A DNA stretch of 64,000 bases from NCBI GenBank assembly GCA_040766135.1, contig JAXGRA010000008.1, positions 1 through 64,000 of the forward strand. Direction: 5' to 3'. Numbering within the stretch: the first letter of the stretch is position 1; each line of letters begins with the position of its first letter. This document shows positions 27,756 to 37,274 of the stretch, in pieces. Source of the DNA: JAGVSV01 sp040766135 (GTDB lineage: Bacteria; Bacillota; Clostridia; Christensenellales; Aristaeellaceae). The notes below the pieces were generated by a model, which saw only the letters and a program-made list of their open reading frames with translations, made no database searches and was not told the origin of the DNA. A program made the position numbers and the translations under genes.

Positions 27756-29718
27756 ACTCCCCGCTCCCCACCATCTCACCCAGCACCTTGTTGCTCCGGG
27801 CGATGAAAGCCTTCAAATCGTCGGCCTCCAGCGGGCGGGAGGACAGGCGCGCCAGGTCGTAGATCTGCTGGCACAGCAGCTGGGACAGGTCGCCCTCCTC
27901 CATCTGCGCCAGGGATTGGATGACGGGGCTTAGGCGGTTTAAGATCAGGGTGTACTGGTCGGGCATGGAGAACTCGCGCCCGTAGGCCACGCTCATGTCC
28001 TTGAAGCGGCGCATCTGCTCCTCCTGGGTGACCATGGCGGGCAGGTCGCGGTCGGCCAGCGCTTCCAATTTGACGGTCAGATCCTTTTGATCCAGCGCGT
28101 TGCGGAACAGCGTTTGCAGCGCGTCCGCATCCAGGTCCTTGCCCTCCTCGCTGGTCTCGGTCAGGCCGCTGACGTCGCTGTCTACGCGCACAAAGGTAGC
28201 TTCTACACCGGAATACTCGATAAACGACATGTAGTTGACGTCAATCAGCGTGTCCATCACCACCACGTCGATGTCCCGCGCGGTGTACAGCGCAACGCTG
28301 GCAGCCTGGCGGTTGGCATCGGTGGTGTAGTAGATTTTCTTTTCGGTCTTGCCCTCGTTGCGGGCTTTGTATTCGTCAAACGTCAGGTATTCGTCCGCCG
28401 TGGTTTTCATCAGCAGCGCATCCTTGAGCGCGTCAAAGAACTTGCGGTCGCGGATGCAGCCGTATTTGACAAAGGGATGGATGTCGTCCCAGTAGCCCTC
28501 GTACGTTTTGCGCTCGGTGTTGAACAGGCCGGTCAGGCGGTCAGCCACCTTCTTGGCGATGTGGTTGGAAATCTTGCGCACATACCCGTCATTTTGCAAA
28601 AAGGAGCGCGACACGTTCAGCGGCAGGTCGGGGCAGTCGATGACGCCCTTCAAAATGAGCAGAAACTCCGGGATGACTTCCTTTATATTGTCGGCTACGA
28701 ATACCTGCCGGTTAAACAGCTTGACCTCGCCCTCCTGGCCCGAAAAATCGTGCCGGATGCGCGGGAAGTACAGGATGCCCTTCAAATTGAACGGATAATC
28801 CACATTCAGGTGCACCCAGAACAGCGGATCCTCAAACGTATGGAACACCTTGCGGTAGGTTTCCTTGTACTCCTCCTCGGTCACCTCGCGCGGGTTTTTC
28901 AGCCAGATGGGGTTCGTGTCGTTGATGGGCTGGTCGCTGGCCGGCGGCTCCCACGCATCGTCCATGTCCTCGTCATGGTCATGGTCGTGCTCGTCCCCGG
29001 CCTCGTCCTTCTTTGCTGCCTTTTCGGCGGCTTTCTTGGCCTTCTTTTCGGCCTTTTCCTGCTTCTTCTTTTCCTTGGCCTCGGCGGCGCGCTGCTCGGC
29101 CTCCAGGTCTACCATATAGATGGGCACGGCCATGAAGCCGCAATACTTCTCCAGCACTTCGCGCACGCGGAAGCCGTCCAAGAATTCCTTTTCTTCCTCG
29201 GAAATGGTCAGCGTGATGGTGGTGCCGCGCGTGGTGCGCGTGCCCTCGCCCATCTCAAACTCCATGCCGTCGGCGCTTTTCCACAGCACAGGCATCGCGC
29301 CCTCCTGCCAGGACAGCGTGTCGATGGTGACCAGGTCGCTGGCCATGAACGCCGAATAGAACCCTAAGCCAAAGTGGCCGATGATGCCGGACGTGTCCTC
29401 GCCGGTGTAGTTTTTCAAAAAATCCTCGGCGCTGGAAAAAGCCACCTGGTTGATGTACTTTTCCACTTCCTCGGCCGTCATGCCGATGCCGTTGTCCTCA
29501 AAGCGCAGCTCGCCGCGCTCCTTGTCCACCACGACGGTGACGCGCAGGTCCTCCCCCTCGCCCTTGCCCAGCATCTTCAGCTTGGTGATGGCGTCGGTGC
29601 CGTTGGACACCAGCTCCCGGATAAAAATATCCTTGTCGGAATACAGCCAGCGCTTGATAACCGGCATGATGTTGTGGGCGGCGATGGAAATGCTGCCCTT
29701 TTTCATGTTGTTGCTCAT
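27754..29718 (-). CDS. htpG: chaperone HtpG (Hsp90) with charged His-rich linker
   Basis: 654 residues. GHKL ATPase domain with ELVSNGTDAITK, DNGIGM and GHFGLGFYSAFM; middle and C-terminal Hsp90 domains follow. Between the N-terminal and middle domains (about 205-265) there is a Lys/Glu/Ala-rich segment ending in DEHDHDHDED, longer than in E. coli HtpG and reminiscent of the eukaryotic charged linker. The next domain resumes at NPIWLKNPREVT. A CIRCE element upstream suggests HrcA control. Confidence 0.97.
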   Translation of the reverse strand: MSNNMKKGSISIAAHNIMPVIKRWLYSDKDIFIRELVSNGTDAITKLKMLGKGEGEDLRVTVVVDKERGELRFEDNGIGMTAEEVEKYINQVAFSSAEDFLKNYTGEDTSGIIGHFGLGFYSAFMASDLVTIDTLSWQEGAMPVLWKSADGMEFEMGEGTRTTRGTTITLTISEEEKEFLDGFRVREVLEKYCGFMAVPIYMVDLEAEQRAAEAKEKKKQEKAEKKAKKAAEKAAKKDEAGDEHDHDHDEDMDDAWEPPASDQPINDTNPIWLKNPREVTEEEYKETYRKVFHTFEDPLFWVHLNVDYPFNLKGILYFPRIRHDFSGQEGEVKLFNRQVFVADNIKEVIPEFLLILKGVIDCPDLPLNVSRSFLQNDGYVRKISNHIAKKVADRLTGLFNTERKTYEGYWDDIHPFVKYGCIRDRKFFDALKDALLMKTTADEYLTFDEYKARNEGKTEKKIYYTTDANRQAASVALYTARDIDVVVMDTLIDVNYMSFIEYSGVEATFVRVDSDVSGLTETSEEGKDLDADALQTLFRNALDQKDLTVKLEALADRDLPAMVTQEEQMRRFKDMSVAYGREFSMPDQYTLILNRLSPVIQSLAQMEEGDLSQLLCQQIYDLARLSSRPLEADDLKAFIARSNKVLGEMVGSGE

Positions 29719-29762
29719 ACTACCTACCCTCCAAAAGGGAAACTCCCTTCATATTCTTTGTC

Positions 29763-29791
29763 AGTATAGCATGCAGCTCCGGCAAAAGCAA
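29763..29791 (-). promoter_or_regulatory. sigma-A promoter of htpG
   Basis: Minus strand TTGCTT (29786-29791), 17 bases, TATACT (29763-29768), about 45 bases before the start codon. Confidence 0.75.
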
Positions 29792-29798
29792 TGAATTT

Positions 29799-29825
29799 TT
29801 AGCACTCATCGCTTTCGAGTGCTGA
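29799..29825. promoter_or_regulatory. CIRCE element near htpG
   Basis: TTAGCACTC-N9-GAGTGCTGA, one mismatch from the CIRCE consensus and close to the exact copy at groESL. It lies just upstream of the htpG -35 box, not between promoter and gene. Confidence 0.85.
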
Positions 29826-29926
29826 TAGTTAGGCTTTCCTATCAAATTCGCGATCGGCAAAGCCACGAAACAGTAAGCCTCGTCTAACTTTTTGGCGCAT
29901 GAAATTCATGAAAACAGTAAACGTAT

Positions 29927-29955
29927 TTTACACAACACCTCACATGAATTTTACA
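29927..29955 (+). promoter_or_regulatory. Pho-box-like direct repeats upstream of alkaline phosphatase
   Basis: TTTACA (29927), CTCACA (29939) and TTTACA (29950) are spaced 12 and 11 bases apart, matching the TT(A/T/C)ACA repeats bound by PhoP in Bacillus. A -10-like TAGGAT/GATAAT lies about 10 bases downstream and the ATG at 30017. Confidence 0.55.
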
Positions 29956-30016
29956 CAGACTGTGTAGGATAATCACAGTTCACGCCGCAATGGCGTAGAC
30001 AGAAAGGGAGGAAACC

Positions 30017-31525
30017 ATGAAAAAACTTACTGCACTGCTGCTGGCGGCGCTGATGCTGCTCAGCCTGGGAACTGCGCTGGCGGGCGAGAACGAGACCGTG
30101 CGCGCCAAGTACGTGTTCTTCTTTATCGGCGACGGCATGGGCGCGCCGCAGACCACGGCCACCCGCTACTACCTGGGCACCCGCGACAACCCCGACAGCG
30201 CCTATCCCGTACCCGGCAAATTGAGCTTTGACAATTTCGAGGCCATGGGCCTGATGACCACCTATGACGCCACCAGCTTTGCGCCCGACAGCGCCAGCAC
30301 GGCCAGCTCCATGGCCAGCGGTGCCAAGACCCTGTCCGGCGTTATCAACTACGACGTCAAGAAAGAAACCCCCTTCAAGCTCGTCAGCGAGTATGCCAAG
30401 GAAGCCGGCATGAAGGTGGGTGTTGTGTCCAGCGTATCGCTCGACCATGCCACCCCGGCCGCTTTCTATGCCAAGGCCCCCAGCCGCAACCAGTACTATG
30501 ACATCTCCGTGCAGGGCCTGACCGGCACCATCCTGGACTTCCTGGGCGGCGGCGGCTTCAAGCGCCCCAACGGCGAGAAGGACAACCCCAGCAAAAACCT
30601 GTATGAACTGGCCACCGAAAACGGCTGGAACTACGTCAACACCAACGAAGGCATCCGCGCCATCAGCGCCGACAGCGGCCGCACGCTGGCCATCGTGCCG
30701 GATATCGCCGACAGCGATGCCATGCACTACGAAATCGACCGCCTGGCCAAGGTGGAAGCCGGTGAAGAATCCCTCAGCCTGGCCGACATCACCGCGGCTG
30801 CCATCCGCAACCTGGACAACGAAAACGGCTTCTTCCTGATGGTAGAAGGCGGCAAGATCGACTGGACTTGCCACGCCAACGACGCCACCACCGCCATCTA
30901 TGACACCTTAGCGTTTGACGCTGCGGTGCAGGAGGCCGTGAAGTTTGCCGAGAACCACCCCGAAGAGACGCTGATCGTCGTCACCGGCGACCATGAGACC
31001 GGCGGCCTGACCATCGGCTTTGCCACCACCGCCTATGACACGCACTTCCAGTACCTGCAAAACCAGAAGATCTCCTTCACGCAGTTTGGCGCGCAGGTGG
31101 ACAAGATGCGCGAAGACAAGGTTTCCTTCGAGGATGCCATGGCCATCGTGGCCGAGAACTTCGGCCTGACCCTGGAAGAGGGCAAGGAACTGACCCTGAA
31201 CGCCGCCGAAGCCAAGGCGCTCAAGAACGCCTTTGAGCTGAGCATGCTGCCCCGTCAGCAGCGCACCATCGGTGCCGAAGAGCAGCTGCTGTACGGCGGG
31301 TACGAGCCCTTCACCATGGCCATCACCCACTGCCTGAACAACAAGGCCGGCCTGGCCTACACCAGCTATGCCCACACCGGCATGATGCTGCCCGTGTATG
31401 CCAACGGCGCAGGCGCCAGGAACTTCGTTGGTTCCTATGACAACACCGACATTTTCCACGGCTTCATGCAGGCGATGGGGCTGGAGATTGACACCGAAAT
31501 CCCCGCGCTGGCTGCTGCAAAGTAA
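30017..31525 (+). CDS. secreted alkaline phosphatase
   Basis: 502 residues of the PhoA superfamily. Signal peptide ends near residue 22 (GTALA), no lipobox. Metal and catalytic residues are in place: Asp39 in IGDGMG, nucleophile Ser92 in PDSAS, the late GGKIDWTCHANDA and TGDHETGG motifs with metal-binding Asp/His residues. It releases phosphate outside the cell. AAAGGGAGGAAACC precedes the ATG, and Pho-box-like repeats upstream fit induction by phosphate starvation. Confidence 0.95.
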   Translation: MKKLTALLLAALMLLSLGTALAGENETVRAKYVFFFIGDGMGAPQTTATRYYLGTRDNPDSAYPVPGKLSFDNFEAMGLMTTYDATSFAPDSASTASSMASGAKTLSGVINYDVKKETPFKLVSEYAKEAGMKVGVVSSVSLDHATPAAFYAKAPSRNQYYDISVQGLTGTILDFLGGGGFKRPNGEKDNPSKNLYELATENGWNYVNTNEGIRAISADSGRTLAIVPDIADSDAMHYEIDRLAKVEAGEESLSLADITAAAIRNLDNENGFFLMVEGGKIDWTCHANDATTAIYDTLAFDAAVQEAVKFAENHPEETLIVVTGDHETGGLTIGFATTAYDTHFQYLQNQKISFTQFGAQVDKMREDKVSFEDAMAIVAENFGLTLEEGKELTLNAAEAKALKNAFELSMLPRQQRTIGAEEQLLYGGYEPFTMAITHCLNNKAGLAYTSYAHTGMMLPVYANGAGARNFVGSYDNTDIFHGFMQAMGLEIDTEIPALAAAK

Positions 31526-31541
31526 TCCCCTACACACCACC

Positions 31542-31571
31542 GAATACGGGCGTTTTCGGACGCCCGTATTC
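31542..31571 (+). terminator. hairpin after the phosphatase gene
   Basis: Perfect 11-bp stem (31542-31552 with 31561-31571) and an 8-base loop, without a clear T run. Partial terminator or RNA stabiliser ahead of the next gene. Confidence 0.5.
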
Positions 31572-31594
31572 CATTGTTGCCGCAAGGAGGGCTT

Positions 31595-32722
31595 ATGAAC
31601 AAAAAGATGAACCTGCTGTTTGTGCTGGTGTCGGCCGCGCTGACATTGCTGATGATGCTGCTGCCCGATGCCGCCCCCCTTGGCCATGCAGACCCCATCC
31701 CGCGCGAACGCGTGCGCGTAGTAACTGTAGATAACAGCATGCTGGATCCGCTGGGCATTGTCTATTCCGGCGTGCAGCAGTGCACGGCAGAGGTGTTGTC
31801 CGGCCCCCACAAGGGGCAGGTGGTGCCCGCCGCCAACTTCCTCAACAGCGATATGGAAAAGGATAAACTGTATCAGCCCGGCGACCGCGCCGTGGCCATG
31901 GTGCACCACCGCGGCGAGGTGCTGTCCGTCACGCTGATAGACCTGGATCGCGCGCCCCAGATGGGCCTGATGCTGCTGGCATACATGGTGCTGCTGGTGG
32001 TGTTCGCGGGCTTTTCAGGCGTGGGCGCGCTGGTCAGCCTGCTTGCCAGCGCCGTCATGCTGTGGAAGGTGTACATCCCGCTGCTGCTAAAGGGCGCATC
32101 GCCCATCCCCAGCGCCCTGCTGCTGGTGCTGTTGCTCAACTGCATCATCGCCTTTTCGGTGGCCGGCTTCAGCCGCTTAGCGGTGTCGGCGGTGCTGGGC
32201 AGCCTGCTGGGCACGGTGGCCACGCTGCTGCTGAGCATGCTGTTTGCGCATATACTGCGGCTGGACGGCACCACCATCTCCCATGTGTCGCCGCTGCTAA
32301 GCCAGTCCGGCTTGCAGCTGGACATCCGGGGCGTCTATCTGGCCATGACGTTCATCGGCGCTTCGGGGGCCTTGACCGACTTAGGCATGGACATCGCCGC
32401 CAGCTGCCACGAGGTGCAGGTGCACGCGCCGCACATCACGGGCAGGGAGCTGCGCCGCGCCGGGTTCTCGGTGGGGCGCACGGTCATCGGCACCATGACC
32501 ACCACGCTGGTGATGGCCTATTCCGGCAATTTCCTGACCATGCTGATGTACTATCAGGGCCAGGGCACCCCGCTGATCGACATATTCAGCTATCGCTTTG
32601 TCGCGGCGGAGCTTATGAGCGTGCTGGTCGGGGCCTTCGGCCTGCTGGCCGTCGCCCCGCTGACCGCCTGCGTGTGCGGCTGGCTGTATACGAGGGGGAG
32701 AAAGGAAGCAGTTGCGGCCTGA
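31595..32722 (+). CDS. YibE/F-like multi-membrane protein
   Basis: 375 residues after choosing ATG 31595 (AAGGAGGGCTT upstream). A signal/TM segment, then an outside domain of about 100 residues, then about seven membrane segments. The core with GVYLAMTFIGASGALTDLGMDIAAS and HITGRELRRAGFSVGRTVIGTM is characteristic of YibE/F family proteins. Function unknown. It follows the phosphatase on the same strand after a hairpin and may be partly cotranscribed. Confidence 0.88.
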   Translation: MNKKMNLLFVLVSAALTLLMMLLPDAAPLGHADPIPRERVRVVTVDNSMLDPLGIVYSGVQQCTAEVLSGPHKGQVVPAANFLNSDMEKDKLYQPGDRAVAMVHHRGEVLSVTLIDLDRAPQMGLMLLAYMVLLVVFAGFSGVGALVSLLASAVMLWKVYIPLLLKGASPIPSALLLVLLLNCIIAFSVAGFSRLAVSAVLGSLLGTVATLLLSMLFAHILRLDGTTISHVSPLLSQSGLQLDIRGVYLAMTFIGASGALTDLGMDIAASCHEVQVHAPHITGRELRRAGFSVGRTVIGTMTTTLVMAYSGNFLTMLMYYQGQGTPLIDIFSYRFVAAELMSVLVGAFGLLAVAPLTACVCGWLYTRGRKEAVAA

Positions 32723-32783
32723 AGCGAAATCCTGTCCAGATCTACAGGAGTATTATAAGTCCTGATATGTTAGTGAACAGCAA

Positions 32784-32820
32784 CAACAAAGGCTCCTCGC
32801 GAGAAAAGGAGCCTTTGTTG
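32784..32820. terminator. long hairpin between convergent genes
   Basis: Perfect 14-bp stem (32784-32797 with 32807-32820), 9-base loop, CAACAAAGG on the left arm and CCTTTGTTG on the right. It lies between the rightward YibE/F gene and the leftward zinc-ribbon gene and probably ends both. Confidence 0.7.
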
Positions 32821-32872
32821 ACGGGCTGAGAGCAGCGCACAAGCTGCTCTTTTGTATAAGATATCTTATTCC

Positions 32873-33679
32873 TCACCCGCCAAAGGGCGCGCCGCACTCG
32901 GGGCAGAACTTGGGCGGGGTTTGCGTTTGCGGCTGGTGGCCGCAGCTTGCGCAGCGGGCGGGGCCTTCGGGCTTTTTGGCGCCGCATTCCATGCAGAACT
33001 TGCCGGGGTTGGTGGCGCCGCAGGCGCATACCCAGGTGTCGGCTTCAGGGGCGCTTTGGGGGGCTTGCTGGGCTGCGGGTGCCGCGCCTGCAACGGGTTT
33101 CAGGGCGCGCCGCAATTCATCCGCCTGGCGCTCCAGCTCCCGGTAGGCGTCGGTATAGGGGCTGTCGGGCCTTTCGTCGCTCAGCTCAAAGGTAATTTCG
33201 TCAAAATAGGGGGAGTTGACGGGGATGGTGATGTCGAACCGGTATTCGCACTCATACCGGGGCGGGTCGTAGCTGACTTTCTTGCCCTCGGCATTTTCCT
33301 GATACAGCTCCGTCTTGTCCTCTTTCACCTCCAGCTGGCATTCAATCACCTGGCTGAGGGGCACGATGTCGGGGTTACCGTCGCGCCAATCCCTCTGGCG
33401 GGTGACCAGAAAACGCTGACTGTTTTCGTCCAGATATACCTTGGTGGTGTTGCCCAAAATACGGGTAGGCGTAAAGGCCTCCACCTGTTTTTTGTTCTCC
33501 TCCCGATAGTCTAAATGCTGGCGAATCTCCTCCACAGAGGATTGCCGCCTGCCCGTCATAAAGGGCGAAAGCAGCCGGGCGCAATCCTTGCACAGGTTGC
33601 CGTCGGCCAGCTTGCGGTTGCCCAGCAGCCCGATTTTTCCATTGCAGATATCGCAAAACTTCTTGTCAAACAGCCCCAT
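32873..33679 (-). CDS. DUF4428-like zinc-ribbon protein
   Basis: 268 residues. An N-terminal zinc knuckle (CDICNGKIGLLGNRKLADGN...CKDC) matches DUF4428, followed by a beta-rich domain of about 130 residues and a C-terminal tail with two or three CxxC-type zinc ribbons (ACGATNPGKFCMECGAKKP, CASCGHQ, CPECGAPFGG). Cytoplasmic, no catalytic motif, function unknown. AAGGAGGG precedes the ATG. Confidence 0.85.
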   Translation of the reverse strand: MGLFDKKFCDICNGKIGLLGNRKLADGNLCKDCARLLSPFMTGRRQSSVEEIRQHLDYREENKKQVEAFTPTRILGNTTKVYLDENSQRFLVTRQRDWRDGNPDIVPLSQVIECQLEVKEDKTELYQENAEGKKVSYDPPRYECEYRFDITIPVNSPYFDEITFELSDERPDSPYTDAYRELERQADELRRALKPVAGAAPAAQQAPQSAPEADTWVCACGATNPGKFCMECGAKKPEGPARCASCGHQPQTQTPPKFCPECGAPFGG

Positions 33680-33757
33680 GGAGAGCCCTCCTTGTGTGAT
33701 TTTCCTGCGTGTATTTTCGCATATTGTTTGAGGAATGTAAAGGTTTTCACAGGCTTG

Positions 33758-35806
33758 TCATGGGCGCTCCCTCAGTATAGCGAATCCCTTACCGGGCAGG
33801 AACAACGTATTTCCTTCCAGTTTGCCGTCGCCGCCTGCTTTTTCAGAGATGCGGATCAGGCTTACAGGCTGTTCATCGTCCAGGGAATTGAAAACAAAAT
33901 GGAACGTTTCCCGATCTGAGTACCGGGTGACAATGTCCAAGCCAGGCAACATCTGGACGGGCGAAGGTATAACGCCACAATTGTTCAGAAGCTGCCGCCA
34001 GAGCACAGATGCATCACGATCCGTTGGCACAGCACCAAAGTACCATGCATAGCCGCATCCATGACGCTTTACAGAAACAGCCGGCAATCCTGCCCGATAT
34101 GTGTTGCTGAATGTGCCCCGCACTTCCGCGTCGAGGTTTTTAAGTGTTTCCTGCCAATGACATGTCTGAAACCGGATATCATCCATGGCCACATATGCTT
34201 CGGTTTTTCCCGGAAATACCGGCTCTTCCTCCACCACGCACACGCCGAAAAAATCTGTCATGCCTACCGGGCTGGGTTCGAAGATTCCGCTGCCCCAAGC
34301 GGTGCGGCTGAATCCCATGCACAGGCATACGAGGTTGCCCCCTTGCGCTGCATATTCCCGACATTTCCTGCCGAATGACTCCGGCAGAATGGGCGCAAAG
34401 GGCAGAAACACAATCTTATAGTTTGAGAAATCGTGCTCCGTACCGATAAGGTCAACGTTGATTCCCAGTTCTGTCAACTGGCGATATAAATTTCTCACAT
34501 ATCTGGAATAATCAAAATCCTTGTTGATCGGCTTGATCCGATGAATCCACAAGCTGCTATAATCTATGACAATAGCGACCTCGGAGCGAACACGGGATAT
34601 CGCCAAAATATCCTTCATCGCCTCCAGATCCTCACCCGCCTGGCATATTTCCTCGTAGCGCCGTCCAGGCAGGCGGTTTAAATCGATCAATGCGGAACCC
34701 AGCTGCTCAAAGCCTGCCGGGAATACAGAATACTTGAACATGGTAATCACTTCTGCACCAGCGGCATACGCATAGATCATATTTTGACGAAAGGCTCCCG
34801 GATGAATATGCGACATCCCTTGGTACGCCCAGTTTCCGTGACCGCCGCCGCAAAGAGTCTCCAACAGCCAGAAATCCTCATCATGATAGCATCGTGCCAT
34901 AGAATAATTTGCCCCGGAGTCCCACTTGCTTGTTGCCAGCGCATCAGGATAATGATCCACAGCGGACACGTCCATCGCCTTGGCGAGTTCAAAATAGTCT
35001 ATGGCATTGGTTCCCATGTGAGTAGTATTGTGGGTTACAGGCTTATCACTGTACCTGCGGAGAGCATCTTTCTGGAGGTTGAAGTAATCAATAAGGCTTT
35101 CGCTACAAAAACAATCGAATGCTAGCCTCAGCGCAGGCATACTGGTTCCCTTCCAGCCGATGTTGTCATTATAGCTCGAAGCACGCGCCGCTGCCGGAGG
35201 CTCCACTTGATCAAAGGAATCGAACCGCTGACCCCAAAAAAGCGCACCAAAAGCATCGTTGAGCGCAGCAATATCGCCGGAAAAGCGATTTTCCAGCCAT
35301 GTTTTAAACTTGCCGCGGCATGTCGGGCATTGGCAACGATCCGAATGCTCCTGCCCCATTTCATTATCTACCTGAAAGCCCAGCACATAAGCGTTGTTCC
35401 CAAAGCGGCGGCTCAGCTCCGTACAAATTCTATCTGTGAATTCCCGGAATGTTGGATCGTTGTAGCAATGATAGTGCCTTCCGCCATAGCTGCGCCGCAC
35501 ACCCTGATTATCCACGTACAGCGTCTGAGGATACTTGCGCGCCATCCAAATGGGCTGGCTGGCGGTGGGCGTACACAAAATGGTATAAATACCATTTTCT
35601 CCCAGCTGATTCACATACCGTTCCAGCCAATCAAAGTCGAACACGCCTTCTTTAGGCTCCATCAGACACCATGTGAATTCCGCCATGCGGACAACATTAA
35701 AGCGAGCTGCCCGCATCCGTTGAATATCTTGGCAGATGAATTCCTCCCGTCGTTCCTCTGGATACAGTTCCGGATAGTAGCACGCACCGTAGTAATATTT
35801 TTTCAT
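33758..35806 (-). CDS. beta-galactosidase, glycoside hydrolase family 42
   Basis: 682 residues, cytoplasmic. The acid/base Glu149 in DNEMG and nucleophile Glu316 in FWLLETLCGG are in the expected places. The zinc-cluster cysteines of GH42 are present (Cys114 and Cys158, 160, 163 in DRCQCPTC). The trimerisation and C-terminal domains follow. ATG 35806 has AACAGGAGAA upstream. It cleaves terminal beta-galactosides, probably from imported oligosaccharides. Base composition is slightly less GC-rich than its neighbours. Confidence 0.95.
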   Translation of the reverse strand: MKKYYYGACYYPELYPEERREEFICQDIQRMRAARFNVVRMAEFTWCLMEPKEGVFDFDWLERYVNQLGENGIYTILCTPTASQPIWMARKYPQTLYVDNQGVRRSYGGRHYHCYNDPTFREFTDRICTELSRRFGNNAYVLGFQVDNEMGQEHSDRCQCPTCRGKFKTWLENRFSGDIAALNDAFGALFWGQRFDSFDQVEPPAAARASSYNDNIGWKGTSMPALRLAFDCFCSESLIDYFNLQKDALRRYSDKPVTHNTTHMGTNAIDYFELAKAMDVSAVDHYPDALATSKWDSGANYSMARCYHDEDFWLLETLCGGGHGNWAYQGMSHIHPGAFRQNMIYAYAAGAEVITMFKYSVFPAGFEQLGSALIDLNRLPGRRYEEICQAGEDLEAMKDILAISRVRSEVAIVIDYSSLWIHRIKPINKDFDYSRYVRNLYRQLTELGINVDLIGTEHDFSNYKIVFLPFAPILPESFGRKCREYAAQGGNLVCLCMGFSRTAWGSGIFEPSPVGMTDFFGVCVVEEEPVFPGKTEAYVAMDDIRFQTCHWQETLKNLDAEVRGTFSNTYRAGLPAVSVKRHGCGYAWYFGAVPTDRDASVLWRQLLNNCGVIPSPVQMLPGLDIVTRYSDRETFHFVFNSLDDEQPVSLIRISEKAGGDGKLEGNTLFLPGKGFAILRERP

Positions 35807-36049
35807 GGGTATTCTCCTGTTTAAAATGGTTGTGGAAATAAAATCACGCACATCTGTTCACTCATTTGGTCAACCCCGGCATTTGTACCGCTTGGTCAGT
35901 TCGTATAGAGCGTACATCGGCACGAGCATTCTTTCCAAGGCTTGCCGCAAATGTAACATAGGTTGCCGAGATACTCAAGAACGCACTCTGCGCGTTCATG
36001 GTGAACGGTATAAGAGCATCCAACCTCCCTTGATTTTTTCTCCATTCCA

Positions 36050-36078
36050 TTGACAGCCGTTTTTGATCGGTGTATGCT
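36050..36078 (+). promoter_or_regulatory. strong sigma-A promoter of the secreted protein gene
   Basis: TTGACA (36050-36055), 17 bases, TATGCT (36073-36078), ATG 31 bases further on. The rest of the 300-base gap to the GH42 gene shows nothing convincing. Confidence 0.85.
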
Positions 36079-36108
36079 GAGAAAAAATGGAAAGAGAGGT
36101 GCCTTTGC

Positions 36109-37263
36109 ATGAAAAAAAGGGTTGTTTTTTTGCTGTCGCTCATCCTTGTGCTCTCTATCTTGGCGCCCATGGCCTTCGCCAAGATTGCCGCGCCGACGGA
36201 TCCTTACGCCGGATATGTCGATCCCTATCGTCCCGATATAAAAATCGATGTGAACGGCGATCAGTTAACCGCCCAATCCAAAGGAAACAGTCTGTCTCTG
36301 TATGAAGACAGCGTCTGGATCCTGGACGATGTTGATACCCTGTCCTATGAACCACTTGATCAGGAAAGCTTCTTTTACGAAGTAGGCGTAAGCGTTTCCG
36401 GTGATAAAAAGGGCTCCTACGTTTACAATTTGGATGGAAAACTCACCGCCCTTGACCAGGTAAAGCGGACCGAGGATACCAGAGACATCGTTAGCGTTGT
36501 TTATGACGAGAACGGAAAACCCGCCCGCTCCGGATTCTATCACGAGAAGAAAAATGGCGGCATAGAAGTTGCGTTTGATCAGAACGGTGATCTGACCTAT
36601 CTTTTTTCCTGGAACGTCGATGATGACGGCAACCTTCTATCCTCTGAGGAATACTGGATCAACAACAGCACATGGCTGATGGCCGATCCCGACGAGGATT
36701 TGCCCGTCGAAGTCAAAGGCAACATTGAAAAGATACTGAGCAAGTACAACGTATACGTCAAGGCGCCCCACGTCTACCCGCACAATACCGTCTGCGCTGC
36801 CGGGCTGTCCCTGCGCGAAGAAAACCCCCAATTGACCAAGAAATGGTACCACGTGGTGCCCATTGACCTTACCAAAGACGGCGAAACAGAGCTGCCCCTG
36901 GTCGCGTCCAACCTGTTCGTGATCGGAAAAGCCATCGTCTCCGTACATGAAGGCAAAGTCGCTGTTACCTACGCCTACGAAAAGGGCAGGATGAGGGAAG
37001 AAGGCCAGCTGCTCAACTGGTTTACCTCCATGGATGAAATTACGACCGACTACCTGAACGCCCCCGAAGGCAAGTTTGAGTTTGGCAAGGAAGTGGACAT
37101 CGCGACCGAGCTGAACGACGCCGAAGTCGGCTATCTGTTCATCTGCAACACCATTTCTTACTCGGAAGCCTATCGGCACAATGGCGATCAGCTCCCGTCC
37201 TATAACCACGGCAGCGCCGAGAACACGCAGGCACGCGAGGCACTGCGAGAGTTGATCAAATAA
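36109..37263 (+). CDS. secreted protein of unknown function
   Basis: 384 residues. Clear signal peptide (MKKRVVFLLSLILVLS... cut near AFA at 22-24), no lipobox, no later membrane segment. Residues 30-190 contain repeated beta-hairpin-like units of the kind GDKKGSYVYNLDGKL and SVVYDENGKPARSGFY, similar in style to YD/MORN-like or WG repeats, but too few to assign. The second half appears globular. It has its own promoter and terminator. Confidence 0.8.
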   Translation: MKKRVVFLLSLILVLSILAPMAFAKIAAPTDPYAGYVDPYRPDIKIDVNGDQLTAQSKGNSLSLYEDSVWILDDVDTLSYEPLDQESFFYEVGVSVSGDKKGSYVYNLDGKLTALDQVKRTEDTRDIVSVVYDENGKPARSGFYHEKKNGGIEVAFDQNGDLTYLFSWNVDDDGNLLSSEEYWINNSTWLMADPDEDLPVEVKGNIEKILSKYNVYVKAPHVYPHNTVCAAGLSLREENPQLTKKWYHVVPIDLTKDGETELPLVASNLFVIGKAIVSVHEGKVAVTYAYEKGRMREEGQLLNWFTSMDEITTDYLNAPEGKFEFGKEVDIATELNDAEVGYLFICNTISYSEAYRHNGDQLPSYNHGSAENTQAREALRELIK

Positions 37264-37274
37264 TGCATCTCTGT

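Noticed and set aside
29859..29887. AAAGCC-16-CGTCTAA as a second ECF promoter ahead of the phosphatase
   Set aside because: The -10 part fits, but the -35 lacks the AAC core and the distance to the gene is long.
35862..36182. 106-codon leftward frame between GH42 and the secreted protein gene
   Set aside because: It overlaps a strong rightward promoter and the signal peptide region, has no ribosome site and no family resemblance.
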